Assembly: GCA_016932615.1 (NCBI GenBank) | Contig: JAFGCN010000007.1 | Location: 83,189-147,188 of the forward strand | Source of the DNA: Candidatus Aenigmatarchaeota archaeon | Lineage (GTDB): Archaea; Aenigmatarchaeota; Aenigmatarchaeia; QMZS01 | Reading direction: 5' to 3' | Length of the DNA: 64,000 nucleotides | Shown here: positions 43,844 to 51,641 of the stretch, piece by piece | How positions within the stretch are numbered: the stretch's first letter is position 1 | How the letters are laid out: every line of letters begins with the position of its first letter | Program-made: the position numbers and the translations under genes | Notes under the pieces: model-generated | Told to the model about the DNA's origin: nothing | Seen by the model: the letters and a program-made list of their open reading frames with translations, nothing else | Database searches by the model: none

Positions 43844-44215
43844 TTATTTTCCCCTCCTTCCTGCCTTTTTAGCCGCATTCACCGGCTCGATATTGACCCT
43901 TGCCAGGGATTCCGGCACCTCCAGCCCCTGAAGCTCAGGCGGGCGGTCACCCAGGAGCGGCTCAAGCTTCTTTCGAAGGTTTGTTGGCGTTTCTATTCCC
44001 CTCTCGTGAAGCTCGATTTCAAGCCCTAGGTTGTGGACTTTTCCGCCAAGGTACGAGCAGATGAAAAGAAAGAGTATAAATGCGGCGAAAAGGGCAATCA
44101 CAGATGCGCCAGAGAAGAAAAAAATGGCCATAATCGGGAAGATTATCGGAAAGACCATAATCAGAAGCCCCAGAAGGCGGACGAACTTTCCCAGATAGCG
44201 CATAGCCCGGCCCAT
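43844..44215 (-). CDS. Two-TM hypothetical protein, 123 aa
   Basis: Two adjacent hydrophobic spans at about residues 12-34 and 37-58 form a hairpin, followed by a cytoplasmic helical tail rich in Leu, Glu and Pro that ends basic (AAKKAGRRGK). No family is recognised. Its ATG overlaps the stop of the upstream 85-residue zinc-ribbon/TM gene by one base, so the two are coupled. Confidence 0.65.
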   Translation of the reverse strand: MGRAMRYLGKFVRLLGLLIMVFPIIFPIMAIFFFSGASVIALFAAFILFLFICSYLGGKVHNLGLEIELHERGIETPTNLRKKLEPLLGDRPPELQGLEVPESLARVNIEPVNAAKKAGRRGK

Positions 44216-44472
44216 CAGTTAGTAAGAACCTTCCAGATAACAAGCGAGAGAATAAACGCAATAACCGCTAAAACCCACACCTCATTTCTTTTTGCCGAAT
44301 GCTTCGGGTAAACTATCTTGTCAGATCCTTTTGGCTGAGACCAGGCGATTTTCTTGTTGCAAAGAAGGCAGCCCTGCTTCCAGTCCTGGACGTTTGAAGA
44401 ACTTACATGGTCTGAAACGGCCGCTCTTCCCCATTTGTGGAAACCAAGCCGGCAGCGAAGGGGCTTTCCCAT
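44215..44472 (-). CDS. Small zinc-ribbon membrane protein, 85 aa
   Basis: The N-terminal half carries CRLGFHKW and a later CLLCNKK, a Cys/His set expected to bind zinc; the C-terminal part is one transmembrane span (about residues 64-82). No function can be assigned. It lies 24 bases downstream of tRNA-Ser(CGA) on the same strand and is coupled to the next gene by a one-base overlap. Confidence 0.65.
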   Translation of the reverse strand: MGKPLRCRLGFHKWGRAAVSDHVSSSNVQDWKQGCLLCNKKIAWSQPKGSDKIVYPKHSAKRNEVWVLAVIAFILSLVIWKVLTN

Positions 44473-44496
44473 TATTAAGATACAATAAAAAATAAG

Positions 44497-44694
44497 CGCC
44501 GGGGGTGAGACTCGAACTCACGACCCTCACGGGACTGGTTTACTCATTTAATAATCGACTTCCCAAAAGGAAGGTAGAAAGCGTCAATAATATTTCGCGA
44601 AGCGCGAAACTGCTTTCTTTTGCTCCTGAAGCTTTTCTTTTGCAAAGAAAAGCTTCATTCGAGACCAGCGCATTAACCGCTCTGCCACCCCGGC
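44497..44694 (-). tRNA. tRNA-Ser(CGA) with one intron
   Basis: Spliced, it forms a class II tRNA: GCCGGGG with CCCCGGC, D arm GCAGAGCGGTTAATGC, anticodon stem CTGGT with ACCAG and loop CTCGAAA (anticodon CGA), long variable arm TCCCGTGAGGGTC, T arm GTGAG-TTCGAGT-CTCAC, discriminator G. One 117-base intron (44541-44657) follows position 37. CCA is not encoded. Confidence 0.9.
44541..44657 (-). repeat. tRNA-Ser(CGA) intron, cassette copy 3
   Basis: Contains the cassette: long palindromic hairpin (44627-44657), linker GAGCAAAAGAAAGC, second hairpin TTTCGCGCTTCGCGAAA (44593-44609). About 50 further bases of unrelated sequence precede the 3' exon. Confidence 0.75.
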
Positions 44695-44759
44695 ATAAAC
44701 ATATCCACAAGAAAAGAAAATAATCATAAACTGCACAAAGAGCTTATTAGTGCAGAGAT

Positions 44760-45134
44760 TCATCTCAGATATCTCCTGGCCGTCCTAGCCGCCGATTTTA
44801 TATGTCCACGGCCATTATAAAGCTCTCCAGCAGTCCGAAGGGCAAGCATACTCAAAAAAGCATATTTTAAGGGCGTATTGTCAACAGAGTAGTATGAAAG
44901 CGTTAGAAACGTTCCTGCAAAAGTTGCCCTTCGGGTTATTGTATTGACAACCATCTCACCATACATATCTTTTGAATAATCCTTGCTCTTTCCAAAAAAT
45001 TTTCCTTTTGTTTCAGGGGACATGACAATACCAGATACCCCTTGCCCAACCCCATCAAAAAAACTCTCAAGCAATACCCTACCCGGCTTCTTAGAGCCAT
45101 ATTCAGGCAACTCCATTAAGTCCATCTTTCCCAT
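44760..45134 (-). CDS. Hypothetical protein, 124 aa
   Basis: A basic 124-residue protein with a Gly-rich middle (FFDGVGQGVSGIV), a weakly hydrophobic stretch near residues 70-100 (FAGTFLTLSYYSV...YAFLSMLAL) that might be one or two membrane spans, and an Arg-rich C-terminus. No family is recognised. It starts 47 bases from the divergent YdjC-like gene. Confidence 0.6.
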   Translation of the reverse strand: MGKMDLMELPEYGSKKPGRVLLESFFDGVGQGVSGIVMSPETKGKFFGKSKDYSKDMYGEMVVNTITRRATFAGTFLTLSYYSVDNTPLKYAFLSMLALRTAGELYNGRGHIKSAARTARRYLR

Positions 45135-45181
45135 ACAAGAACTAAAAAATAAATATGAAACTATGTAAAGCGACTAGAATT

Positions 45182-45823
45182 ATGATAAAGCTCATAATCA
45201 ATGCTGACGACTTTGGCTATAGCCCCGTATTCAATGAGAAAATACTCGACCTTCTTGAAAGAGGCGTGATAAAATCAACAACGGTGATGGTCAACAGGCT
45301 TTATAAAACCCAGGAAAGGCAGATTAAGCGGCTAATCGCCCTTGAAAAGGCAGGAAGAATCGGGGTCGGGCTTCACATCGAATTTCCCTCAGGCCTGCCG
45401 ACAGAAGAAGATATGGACAACCAGTACAAAAAATTCAAGGAAATATTTGGCTTCAATCCTAGCCATATTGACCTCCACAAGAGAATTAGTGATGAATCTT
45501 TTGTAAAAACTGTGAGCGAATTTGCAAAGTCAAAAGGGCTCCCCGTAAGAAACCATGGCTTCAAGACAAAAGCAAAAATGACAACGCACCCCGCTTTTTA
45601 TAATCCAACCTGGGTCTTATATCTTTCAGAATGCAAGGATTTTCTTGAAAAGGCCAAAGATGGGGAATCGTGCGAAATAATAACCCACCCTGGCGAATAT
45701 GACCCTGATTCCAAATCGAAAGTTAATGAGATTAGGCAGAACAATTACTACGTCCTTCTCCTACTGGATAAATGGCTTAAACAGCAGAAAAATATCAAGG
45801 TAATCAGCTACAAGGAGCTTTAG
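45182..45823 (+). CDS. YdjC/ChbG family carbohydrate deacetylase
   Basis: A 213-residue TIM-barrel-like deacetylase of the YdjC group, which removes acetyl groups from chito-oligosaccharides or related sugars. The metal site is visible: INADDFGYSP (D8, D9), GLHIEF with His, HIDLHKR with two His, VRNHGF, and ITHPGEYD near the end. ATG 45182 follows GAATT; nine extra codons upstream are not family-like. No sugar operon surrounds it. Confidence 0.85.
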   Translation: MIKLIINADDFGYSPVFNEKILDLLERGVIKSTTVMVNRLYKTQERQIKRLIALEKAGRIGVGLHIEFPSGLPTEEDMDNQYKKFKEIFGFNPSHIDLHKRISDESFVKTVSEFAKSKGLPVRNHGFKTKAKMTTHPAFYNPTWVLYLSECKDFLEKAKDGESCEIITHPGEYDPDSKSKVNEIRQNNYYVLLLLDKWLKQQKNIKVISYKEL

Positions 45824-45829
45824 AAAAAA

Positions 45830-46512
45830 CTATCTTGAAATAGGGAGATATTTGGGGTTATTTCTGGGCAGGGAAAAATGGCTTAAATTATAGATTTCAG
45901 AGCACGTTTTTGCAAGGCCCTGAAAACCCGCAAAATAATCTATGATGTCCCGGCGAGAGCCATTGAATCCGATATCCTCTAGACCCTCCTCTGGAAAGTC
46001 AAACAGAACCCTAATCCAATCACTGCAATAATCAAAGGTTTCTTTTGGGGACATGATGCTCGTGAATTTGCTAATTTTGGCATTGCCTCTTTTGTTCAGT
46101 ACGTGACCCGCTTCATCCAAAAGCTTCGAATATTTTATCAAATAAAAATTCCATGGATTCTCAAAAAACTGAGAAGCCCTATCCGGAGAAAGGCCTATTG
46201 AGATACAATCTTCAGGTATATGATCAACCTTTGCATAAATTGGGCTATCTGGACTGCAGATCCTCTCTTTTCCAGAGAATCGCTGTTGGTTTTCGTCAAC
46301 AACCCAAACCAAAGGCGTATTTCGCCTCGAGTATCTGGAATCATATACTTCTTGCCTCCATCTTCTTTAAGCCAGCCCCCCATCCAAGCAAAAGATTGAT
46401 CTTCTCCTAAAAGCTTCGAATCAATGTGTGGAAGGGCAAACCAGCGAGTCATCTCTCCATCATATAAGCGTCTCCAGCCCGTCCTTTGCTCAGAATTCAT
46501 AAAATGAGACAA
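45830..46512 (-). pseudogene. Hypothetical protein gene with frameshift
   Basis: Two frames together read as one protein of about 225 residues. The first (from ATG 46512) gives MSHFMNSEQRTGWRRLYDG... to GGKKYM; the second continues with YSRRNTPLVWVVDENQQRF and runs to 45830. The switch is near 46340-46350, a single-base slip. The two frames overlap for about 120 bases and the first soon ends. No known domain, although WVVDENQQ and FDFPEEG look globular. Either a decayed gene or a base error. Confidence 0.6.
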
Positions 46513-46533
46513 TATTTCTAGTTAAAGCATATT

Positions 46534-47793
46534 ATGCTACAAGCCCCAAAAGGAACCAAGGACTACCTCCCGGCAGAGATGCGAAAAAGGCGATTCGTGA
46601 TGGATAGAATCCGGGAAGTTTTCGAGAAGTACGGCTACTCTGAAGTCTGCACCCCTGCCTTTGAGAATATTGAAGTCTTCGAGAAAAAAGGCGGGATTGG
46701 CGACGAAAACATAAAGGACATTTACAGGTTTCAGGACAAGTCCGAGAGATGGCTTGGCCTTCGCTTCGAGATGACTATAGTGATGCCACGGCTACTCATG
46801 GCAAACCCCAACCTGCCTAAGCCCATCAAGTGGTACTACGTCGCAAACCTGTGGAGGTATGAAGCCACAAGAAAGGGGAGGCAAAGGGAGTTCTGGCAGG
46901 CAGGCGTAGAAAACATGGGGAAAAAAGACGAGCTTGTTGACGCGGAAATCCTTGCGATAACCTATGATGCGCTTAAGGCAATCGGAATAGAAAACTTCAC
47001 GATGAAGGTAAATTCCCGAAAACTGATTTCAAAAATCGCGGACAAATACTCTATCAAGGACAAGACCGGATTTTTCCGGCTTATTGACAAGAAAGAAAAA
47101 ATGCCCCAAAAAATCTGGGCTGACGAGCTTTCAGGGTTTTTCAAAAAGGAAAAAGACGCAGAAGAATTCATGAATATTTCGAAGATGCCCTGGAAAGAGG
47201 CCAAAAAGGAACTGTCATCTTTTGCAAAAGAGGATATAGACTATCTCGAGAAAATACTTGACTACTCAAAATCCTTCGGAATTGACAAAAATAACCTAGA
47301 AATAGACCTGCTTCTCATGAGAGGGCTTGACTATTACACGGATTTTATTTTCGAGACTGTTGTGCCTGGCGAAAAAGACCTTGGCTCAATTGCAGGCGGC
47401 GGGAGGTACGACACGATGATGGAAAGCTTTGGCGCGCCTTCAACTCCTGCGACAGGGATGGCAATAGGGATTGAAAGGGTTATGGAGATTCTAGGAGACA
47501 AGCTGAAAACAGAAAGTCCGCTAGATGTTTTGATTCTTCCAATCGAGGAAACTTTCATGAAGAACGCAGTCGAGCTTGCAAAAAACCTGAGGGCCGAAGG
47601 AATAAAGTGCGACATCGAGATAATGCGAAGCAACTTCAAGAAGAAGATGGCTTATGCCTCAGACATTGGAGCCAGATTTGTCGCAATAATCGGAAAGGAC
47701 GAGGCCGAGAAAGGCCTTTACACGCTAAAGAATATGGAAACCAGTGAGCAGAAAACGGTTGCGCTGAAAGATACCCTAAAACTCCTTAAATAG
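46534..47793 (+). CDS. hisS: Histidyl-tRNA synthetase
   Basis: Class II synthetase of 419 residues. The N-terminal PKGTKDYLP, motif 2 LWRYEATRKGRQREFWQAG, the HisA box LLMRGLDYYTDFIFE, and motif 3 GGGRYDTMMESFG...TGMAIGIERVMEIL are all seen, as is the C-terminal anticodon-binding domain (DVLILPIEE...). Length matches the bacterial/archaeal short form. It starts after CATATT on the plus strand, 22 bases from the divergent frameshifted gene. Confidence 0.96.
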   Translation: MLQAPKGTKDYLPAEMRKRRFVMDRIREVFEKYGYSEVCTPAFENIEVFEKKGGIGDENIKDIYRFQDKSERWLGLRFEMTIVMPRLLMANPNLPKPIKWYYVANLWRYEATRKGRQREFWQAGVENMGKKDELVDAEILAITYDALKAIGIENFTMKVNSRKLISKIADKYSIKDKTGFFRLIDKKEKMPQKIWADELSGFFKKEKDAEEFMNISKMPWKEAKKELSSFAKEDIDYLEKILDYSKSFGIDKNNLEIDLLLMRGLDYYTDFIFETVVPGEKDLGSIAGGGRYDTMMESFGAPSTPATGMAIGIERVMEILGDKLKTESPLDVLILPIEETFMKNAVELAKNLRAEGIKCDIEIMRSNFKKKMAYASDIGARFVAIIGKDEAEKGLYTLKNMETSEQKTVALKDTLKLLK

Positions 47794-47859
47794 ACTGTCT
47801 AGAGATAACCAGAAAAATAACTTGAAACAAATGTAAAAAAATCAAAGGTGTGTTCTAAA

Positions 47860-48246
47860 CTACTTGAGCATATGGTCAAGCTCCTGGTCTACGACCTGAA
47901 GGAAGCTTACCTGGACTTTGAGGTAGTCGAGCGTGAGCTTCGTGCTTGGAAGGGATGACCCGCATTCCTTCTTTATCACGACTCCAAGTGCGTTGAAGTA
48001 TTCACTCCAGTTCTTTACGATCTTTTTTGCCAAAAGAAGGGTCCTCTTGTCGCTCTTTGATTCTGCAAGGAAGATGGAGCTTACAAGGCAGGTGAGCTCG
48101 TAGTTGTACTTGTTTACCGCCATCATGAACGGCCTTCCTGAATCCGGTGCTGCCTTAAGGCAGGCATCGCTTGAAGGAATCTTTAGCTTTGCTGCTTGCT
48201 TCTTAGCTGATGCATGCTTTTTCGGGGAAAGGGTTTTTAGTTTCAT
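47860..48246 (-). CDS. Lineage-specific helical protein A (128 aa)
   Basis: A Lys/Ala-rich N-terminus (KKHASAKKQAAKLK) is followed by a predicted helical core: AKKIVKNWSEYFNALGVVIKKE then a gap and LDYLKVQVSFLQVVDQEL. The same core appears in the gene at 48998-49360, so the two are paralogues. No family is recognised. The ATG overlaps the stop of the 219-residue gene upstream (ATGA), showing coupled translation. Confidence 0.65.
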   Translation of the reverse strand: MKLKTLSPKKHASAKKQAAKLKIPSSDACLKAAPDSGRPFMMAVNKYNYELTCLVSSIFLAESKSDKRTLLLAKKIVKNWSEYFNALGVVIKKECGSSLPSTKLTLDYLKVQVSFLQVVDQELDHMLK

Positions 48247-48902
48247 ACTGCGCCCTTGCTTACCACTGCGGGGGATGCTGCATAAAGTTGCTCCCTCATT
48301 TCTGGACTCACTTCAAGACCGCTCAATGCTGTTGCAAAAGAATCACCTGCGTCAAGTGCTTCTCCATAAGTCATAGCAGAGGGCACAGCATTCATTGCGC
48401 CTTTGAATCCAACCGGAACTACTTCACCAGCATGGGTATCTATTCCAGTACCAGCTATGCTGCCATAGGTTTCCCTAAAGCCCTGAGAAAGCTGCTCTTT
48501 TGCGCTGCCTATCGCCCCATCTGCAATACGCTTGGTCTCCTCGAATCCTTCAGCTGAAGCTATACCTTCTTCAATCGTTGTTTGGGCATATTGTCCTGAC
48601 TGGTCAAGGCGAGCCAATAAGGCATTGCCAAGCGCTTCCTTTGTTTCTCCAGGTGGCTCCATCATGTAAGCTCCTTCTAATTCCTGGACAGTTTCATAAC
48701 TCGACTCAAGGTTGCCGTATGCTTCTGCAGCCACTTTGCCATGACCGATAGCGCCGTCAACCACTGGCCTTGCCTGATCGTATCCCTGAACCAATGTGTC
48801 TTTAGCTCCTGCTGCTGCGTCCTTCAAAGGTTCTACATTTAAGTTCTCAAAGGCGCAATTAACCACTTTATATGCTTCTCCTAAGTCTTCTAGATTTATC
48901 AT
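48243..48902 (-). CDS. Hypothetical protein, 219 aa
   Basis: A soluble, Ala/Gly/Glu-rich protein with amphipathic helices and a low-complexity central part (DGAIGHGKVAAEAYG and DGAIGSAKEQLSQG are related internal repeats about 85 residues apart). No signal peptide or membrane span. I chose ATG 48902, which has a clear TATA box; the extra 18 codons upstream encode promoter sequence. It is the first gene of an operon with the 128-residue protein. Confidence 0.65.
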   Translation of the reverse strand: MINLEDLGEAYKVVNCAFENLNVEPLKDAAAGAKDTLVQGYDQARPVVDGAIGHGKVAAEAYGNLESSYETVQELEGAYMMEPPGETKEALGNALLARLDQSGQYAQTTIEEGIASAEGFEETKRIADGAIGSAKEQLSQGFRETYGSIAGTGIDTHAGEVVPVGFKGAMNAVPSAMTYGEALDAGDSFATALSGLEVSPEMREQLYAASPAVVSKGAV

Positions 48903-48918
48903 AAATATACCTTTCCTG

Positions 48919-48931
48919 ATATATATATAGC
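48919..48931 (-). promoter_or_regulatory. TATA box for the 219-aa/128-aa operon
   Basis: Reads GCTATATATATAT on the minus strand, 17-29 bases upstream of ATG 48902. Confidence 0.55.
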
Positions 48932-48997
48932 GTCCTTTCGAAATCGGAAAAATCATACTTCAAAACTTTCAGAATCCAAAAATAAAATCCCTTACAG

Positions 48998-49360
48998 CTA
49001 TTTCTTGGCTTTCTTTTTGGCGCCTTTCTTAGCAATCTCCTTTTTAAGCTCCTTTGATTTCAGTGTAAAAAGCTTGACCTGGCTTTCTATGTAGGCATTT
49101 GCAACTGCAACGCCCGCCTTATCGCCTTTTGAGTTTTTCTCGACCAAGGTCCTGAGCGCCTTAAAATAATCCACCCAGGTATCGGATATTTCCTTGGCGA
49201 TTTTCAAATTTTCAACGCCGCCTTCCCTTTCAACCTTGTCTATTGCCTCTATGCTCGCGGAGTAGCTGCTCGAAAAAACGCTATTGCTTGTGGATGCCGG
49301 AGGTACACTTACAGAAGGCTTGGGCGCTTTAGCAACCTTTGATACTTTTGGCTTTGCCAT
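48998..49360 (-). CDS. Lineage-specific helical protein B (120 aa)
   Basis: Paralogue of the 128-residue protein at 47860: both have a basic/Pro-rich N-terminus and the core AKEISDTWVDYFKALRTLVEKN...YIESQVKLFTLKSKEL. The C-terminus is very basic (KKGAKKKAKK), which suggests nucleic acid or membrane-surface binding. The start is ATG 49360 after GTTATAATT. Divergent from the two-TM gene, with 26 bases between starts. Confidence 0.65.
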   Translation of the reverse strand: MAKPKVSKVAKAPKPSVSVPPASTSNSVFSSSYSASIEAIDKVEREGGVENLKIAKEISDTWVDYFKALRTLVEKNSKGDKAGVAVANAYIESQVKLFTLKSKELKKEIAKKGAKKKAKK

Positions 49361-49386
49361 AATTATAACAAATACAATCCTAATAT

Positions 49387-50043
49387 ATGGACAAAAAGCC
49401 ACTCTATTCTAACAGCACAATTGTCCAGAATGCTTACGAATCGTCTGGAAAGAGTAGCGCAAAAGAAAGTTCTTCGTATTCAAGCGGCATGTACTCAAAG
49501 CTTTCCCCAAAAAAATCCGGAAGCAAAAAATGGGTTCTTCCTCTTGCAGTCGGGGCTGCCGGCATTGCTTACTCGATAAGCCAGATCCAGGGAATGGACG
49601 AAACAATGATTGAAACGCTTAAGCACACCGGAGGGATTGACCGTGTGACCTCTGCAGAATACCGGCAGATAATGGAAGCGGCCTCCGACAATATGCAAAC
49701 AGACGGATCTGACCCCGGGCTTTTGGATAAAGTCCAGAATGAGCTTGCGGGCACAAAAGTGTCTGTTGCCGAAAAATCTGTCCTTGCCAAGGTAGGAGAA
49801 GCCGCAAGCATCATGAATTCCGACCCCGAGGAAGCGCACAGGATTATTGAAGCGGAAAGGCAGGCGCATCCATACATCTTCCAGGCCAACCCGGAATATA
49901 ATCTGGTTGACCCAATTTTTACCCAGGAAATGGTTGAAAAGGTAAGGGCCGCAGGTGCAGGCGGGCTGGTAGGCCTTGCCGGAGCAAGCGCAGCGGCAGG
50001 CGCCTATGCTGAATCAAGAACCAAACACAAAAACCCCCTATAA
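49387..50043 (+). CDS. Two-TM hypothetical protein, 218 aa
   Basis: Layout: a Ser/Lys-rich disordered N-terminus (residues 1-45), a transmembrane span (about 47-63), an acidic loop domain of about 120 residues and a Gly/Ala-rich C-terminal span (about 190-208), then a short tail. The facing gene at 50088 has the same architecture. No family is recognised. Divergent from the 120-residue helical gene and convergent with the 50088 gene. Confidence 0.65.
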   Translation: MDKKPLYSNSTIVQNAYESSGKSSAKESSSYSSGMYSKLSPKKSGSKKWVLPLAVGAAGIAYSISQIQGMDETMIETLKHTGGIDRVTSAEYRQIMEAASDNMQTDGSDPGLLDKVQNELAGTKVSVAEKSVLAKVGEAASIMNSDPEEAHRIIEAERQAHPYIFQANPEYNLVDPIFTQEMVEKVRAAGAGGLVGLAGASAAAGAYAESRTKHKNPL

Positions 50044-50087
50044 ACCCACGTCCGGCAAACTACCAAAAATAACACCAATGAAAACAC

Positions 50088-50696
50088 TCAGTAAACTTTT
50101 GCCTTTGCCCCTACAGAAAACAGTTTTGCATTACTTTCAATTTTGGAATTCTGGGAAGCATCCGAACGCTCAAGGCACCTTTTGGCCATGCTTCCTCCAT
50201 ACACCAGCCCCAGAAGAGCTCCAATTTTATCAAGATTCCCAGTAATCCTCTGCCGAACTATTTCATCCATACCCATTCCCTGTGTGGTTATCACAGTACT
50301 GGTACTAATACCTGTACCTTCTGCAGCCCCCGTTGCAGTTACTGCCTTCTCAGGATCAATGCCCCCCAGATAAGAAGCCAAAGTATCCTGCAAACCTCCC
50401 GACTGGTTAGACTCAACGGAAGTTGCAAATGCCCCAATAGGATTAATGTATTGAGTTATCATAACAAGAGCATCGGGTATCGCTGTACTCAAATAAGGCA
50501 GATTATCGACTACCTCCCCGCCAGCCGCCCCCAAAAGAGCGCCGGTTATTGCAAGAGCGGGAAGCGCGGTCTGCTTGACAAGGGTCTTATAACCGCACTT
50601 CAGGGCGCTGGATACAGAACCGCTAGGGGGTTTTGAGCCATAAGCCCCTTCATCCGCTGCAGGGGGAGGAGCATAAGAACTGCCGGAATCAGACAT
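50088..50696 (-). CDS. Two-TM hypothetical protein, 202 aa
   Basis: Ser/Pro/Gly-rich N-terminal 35 residues (PPPAADEGAYG), a membrane span near 42-60, a loop domain with GAAEGTGISTSTVIT, then a second span near 163-178 and a basic/Ser tail. It resembles the convergent gene at 49387 in layout, and both have a short MDE motif (QGMDE, GMGMDE) although at different ends of the loop. No known function. Only 34 bases separate its start from tRNA-Met. Confidence 0.65.
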   Translation of the reverse strand: MSDSGSSYAPPPAADEGAYGSKPPSGSVSSALKCGYKTLVKQTALPALAITGALLGAAGGEVVDNLPYLSTAIPDALVMITQYINPIGAFATSVESNQSGGLQDTLASYLGGIDPEKAVTATGAAEGTGISTSTVITTQGMGMDEIVRQRITGNLDKIGALLGLVYGGSMAKRCLERSDASQNSKIESNAKLFSVGAKAKVY

Positions 50697-50750
50697 AATA
50701 TCATATCTTAAGGAAAGTATATAGAAATAGTGCCGGGGAAGGGATTTGAA

Positions 50751-50855
50751 TTCGAGGAAGCCTTATTCTTACCCAATTTCCCAGTAATATGCCTGCGAAG
50801 CAGGAATTACTTTCTTTGGAATTGAACACTTTCTTTCCCTGAAAGAAAGGGCTCA
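50751..50855 (-). repeat. tRNA-Met intron 2 (T arm), cassette copy 5
   Basis: A 105-base intron between T stem and T loop. Hairpin 50829-50849, linker TTCCAAAGAAAG, second hairpin CCTGCTTCGCAGG (50792-50804), which is identical to the second hairpin of tRNA-Val intron 1. Confidence 0.75.
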
Positions 50856-50870
50856 CCCTCGATCTCTGCG

Positions 50871-51011
50871 TTTCTCAAGACAAGTTTAGCGCGAAACTTT
50901 CATCGATTTCTCTCAAAGCTCACTAGCTAGCCAACTTAACGGTAGAATTACCGCGAAGCGGGAAACCGCTTCTTTTGACGTAAAGGACTTTTCTTCGCAA
51001 GAAAAGTCTTT
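50871..51011 (-). repeat. tRNA-Met intron 1, cassette copy 4
   Basis: A 141-base intron. The cassette occupies its 5' part: hairpin 50986-51008, linker CGTCAAAAGAAGC, second hairpin CCGCTTCGCGG (50951-50961). The last 60 bases contain a different stem, AAGTTT with AAACTT. Confidence 0.75.
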
Positions 51012-51071
51012 TTATGAGCGCAGCGCCTTAACCGCTTGGCCACCCCGGCATAATTTGCTATACGAAAAAGA

Positions 51072-51638
51072 TTAACATATATTTGCCTTCTCAAGGTCCC
51101 TTATAAACCCGCATTTTGTCTCGTCAAAGCCGCTTCGAAGCATTGCTATTGTGTCCTCAGAGAACTCCTTATGGTAGAGAGGGTCAAAAAACAGGGACAG
51201 GTTCGTAAAAAACGAGTGGTAGACCGAGAAAAGCTGGTTGAATTGGTAGCCCATGCGCGGGCTTTTGAGGCAGAGGTAAAAGGCAAGATTGTCCCAGATG
51301 TAAGCGCAGTCAAAGACAAACCTCTGGCATACTTTTGAGCTGTCATAGCCGCCATCAGTGTTTGAAAGCTCTGAAAGTATCTTGGACATAACGTCAAAGA
51401 GAAGGTAAAACCTATCATAAACCTGGGGGTCTTTTGCCTTAGGTATCTCGCTTGAAATAGCCCGGGAGATTGAATTGAGATAGTTTACCCTCTGCTCGAT
51501 ATCCCCAAAAGGATATATCCTACAGTGCCACTTGTCTCCTACCCGCTCACACCTTACGCTTCGGGACATCGAGCTTAACGCCTCGAAATAGTTCTCAAGA
51601 AACTCATCGATAAGCCCCAAAGCATCGGTCTTCATCAT
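51072..51638 (-). CDS. Hypothetical protein, 188 aa
   Basis: A soluble helical protein with many aromatic and Cys residues (FYLLFDVMSKIL, CQRFVFDCAYIWDNLAFYLCLK, YHSFFTNLSLFFDPLY). No family is recognised; the fold could be a four-helix bundle. It starts three bases after the stop of the double-HIT gene and is probably the last protein gene of the sepF-rpoP-HIT-HIT run, ending 22 bases before tRNA-Met. Confidence 0.65.
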   Translation of the reverse strand: MMKTDALGLIDEFLENYFEALSSMSRSVRCERVGDKWHCRIYPFGDIEQRVNYLNSISRAISSEIPKAKDPQVYDRFYLLFDVMSKILSELSNTDGGYDSSKVCQRFVFDCAYIWDNLAFYLCLKSPRMGYQFNQLFSVYHSFFTNLSLFFDPLYHKEFSEDTIAMLRSGFDETKCGFIRDLEKANIC

Positions 51639-51641
51639 AAT

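Larger units (their letters stand above)
50731..51049 (-). tRNA. Elongator tRNA-Met(CAT) with two introns
   Basis: Spliced exons give GCCGGGG with CCCCGGC, D arm GCCAAGCGGTTAAGGC, anticodon stem CTGCG with CGCAG, loop CTCATAA (CAT), variable AGATC, T stem GAGGG with CCCTT, loop TTCAAAT, discriminator A. The acceptor and T stem match archaeal elongator Met rather than tRNA-Ile(CAT). Introns are 50871-51011 (anticodon loop) and 50751-50855 (between T stem and loop); 246 of 319 bases are intron. CCA is not encoded. Confidence 0.88.

Noticed and set aside
50731-51049. tRNA-Ile(CAT) instead of tRNA-Met
   Set aside because: Acceptor GCCGGGG/CCCCGGC and T stem GAGGG/CCCTT follow archaeal elongator tRNA-Met; tRNA-Ile2 usually has GGGCCCG.
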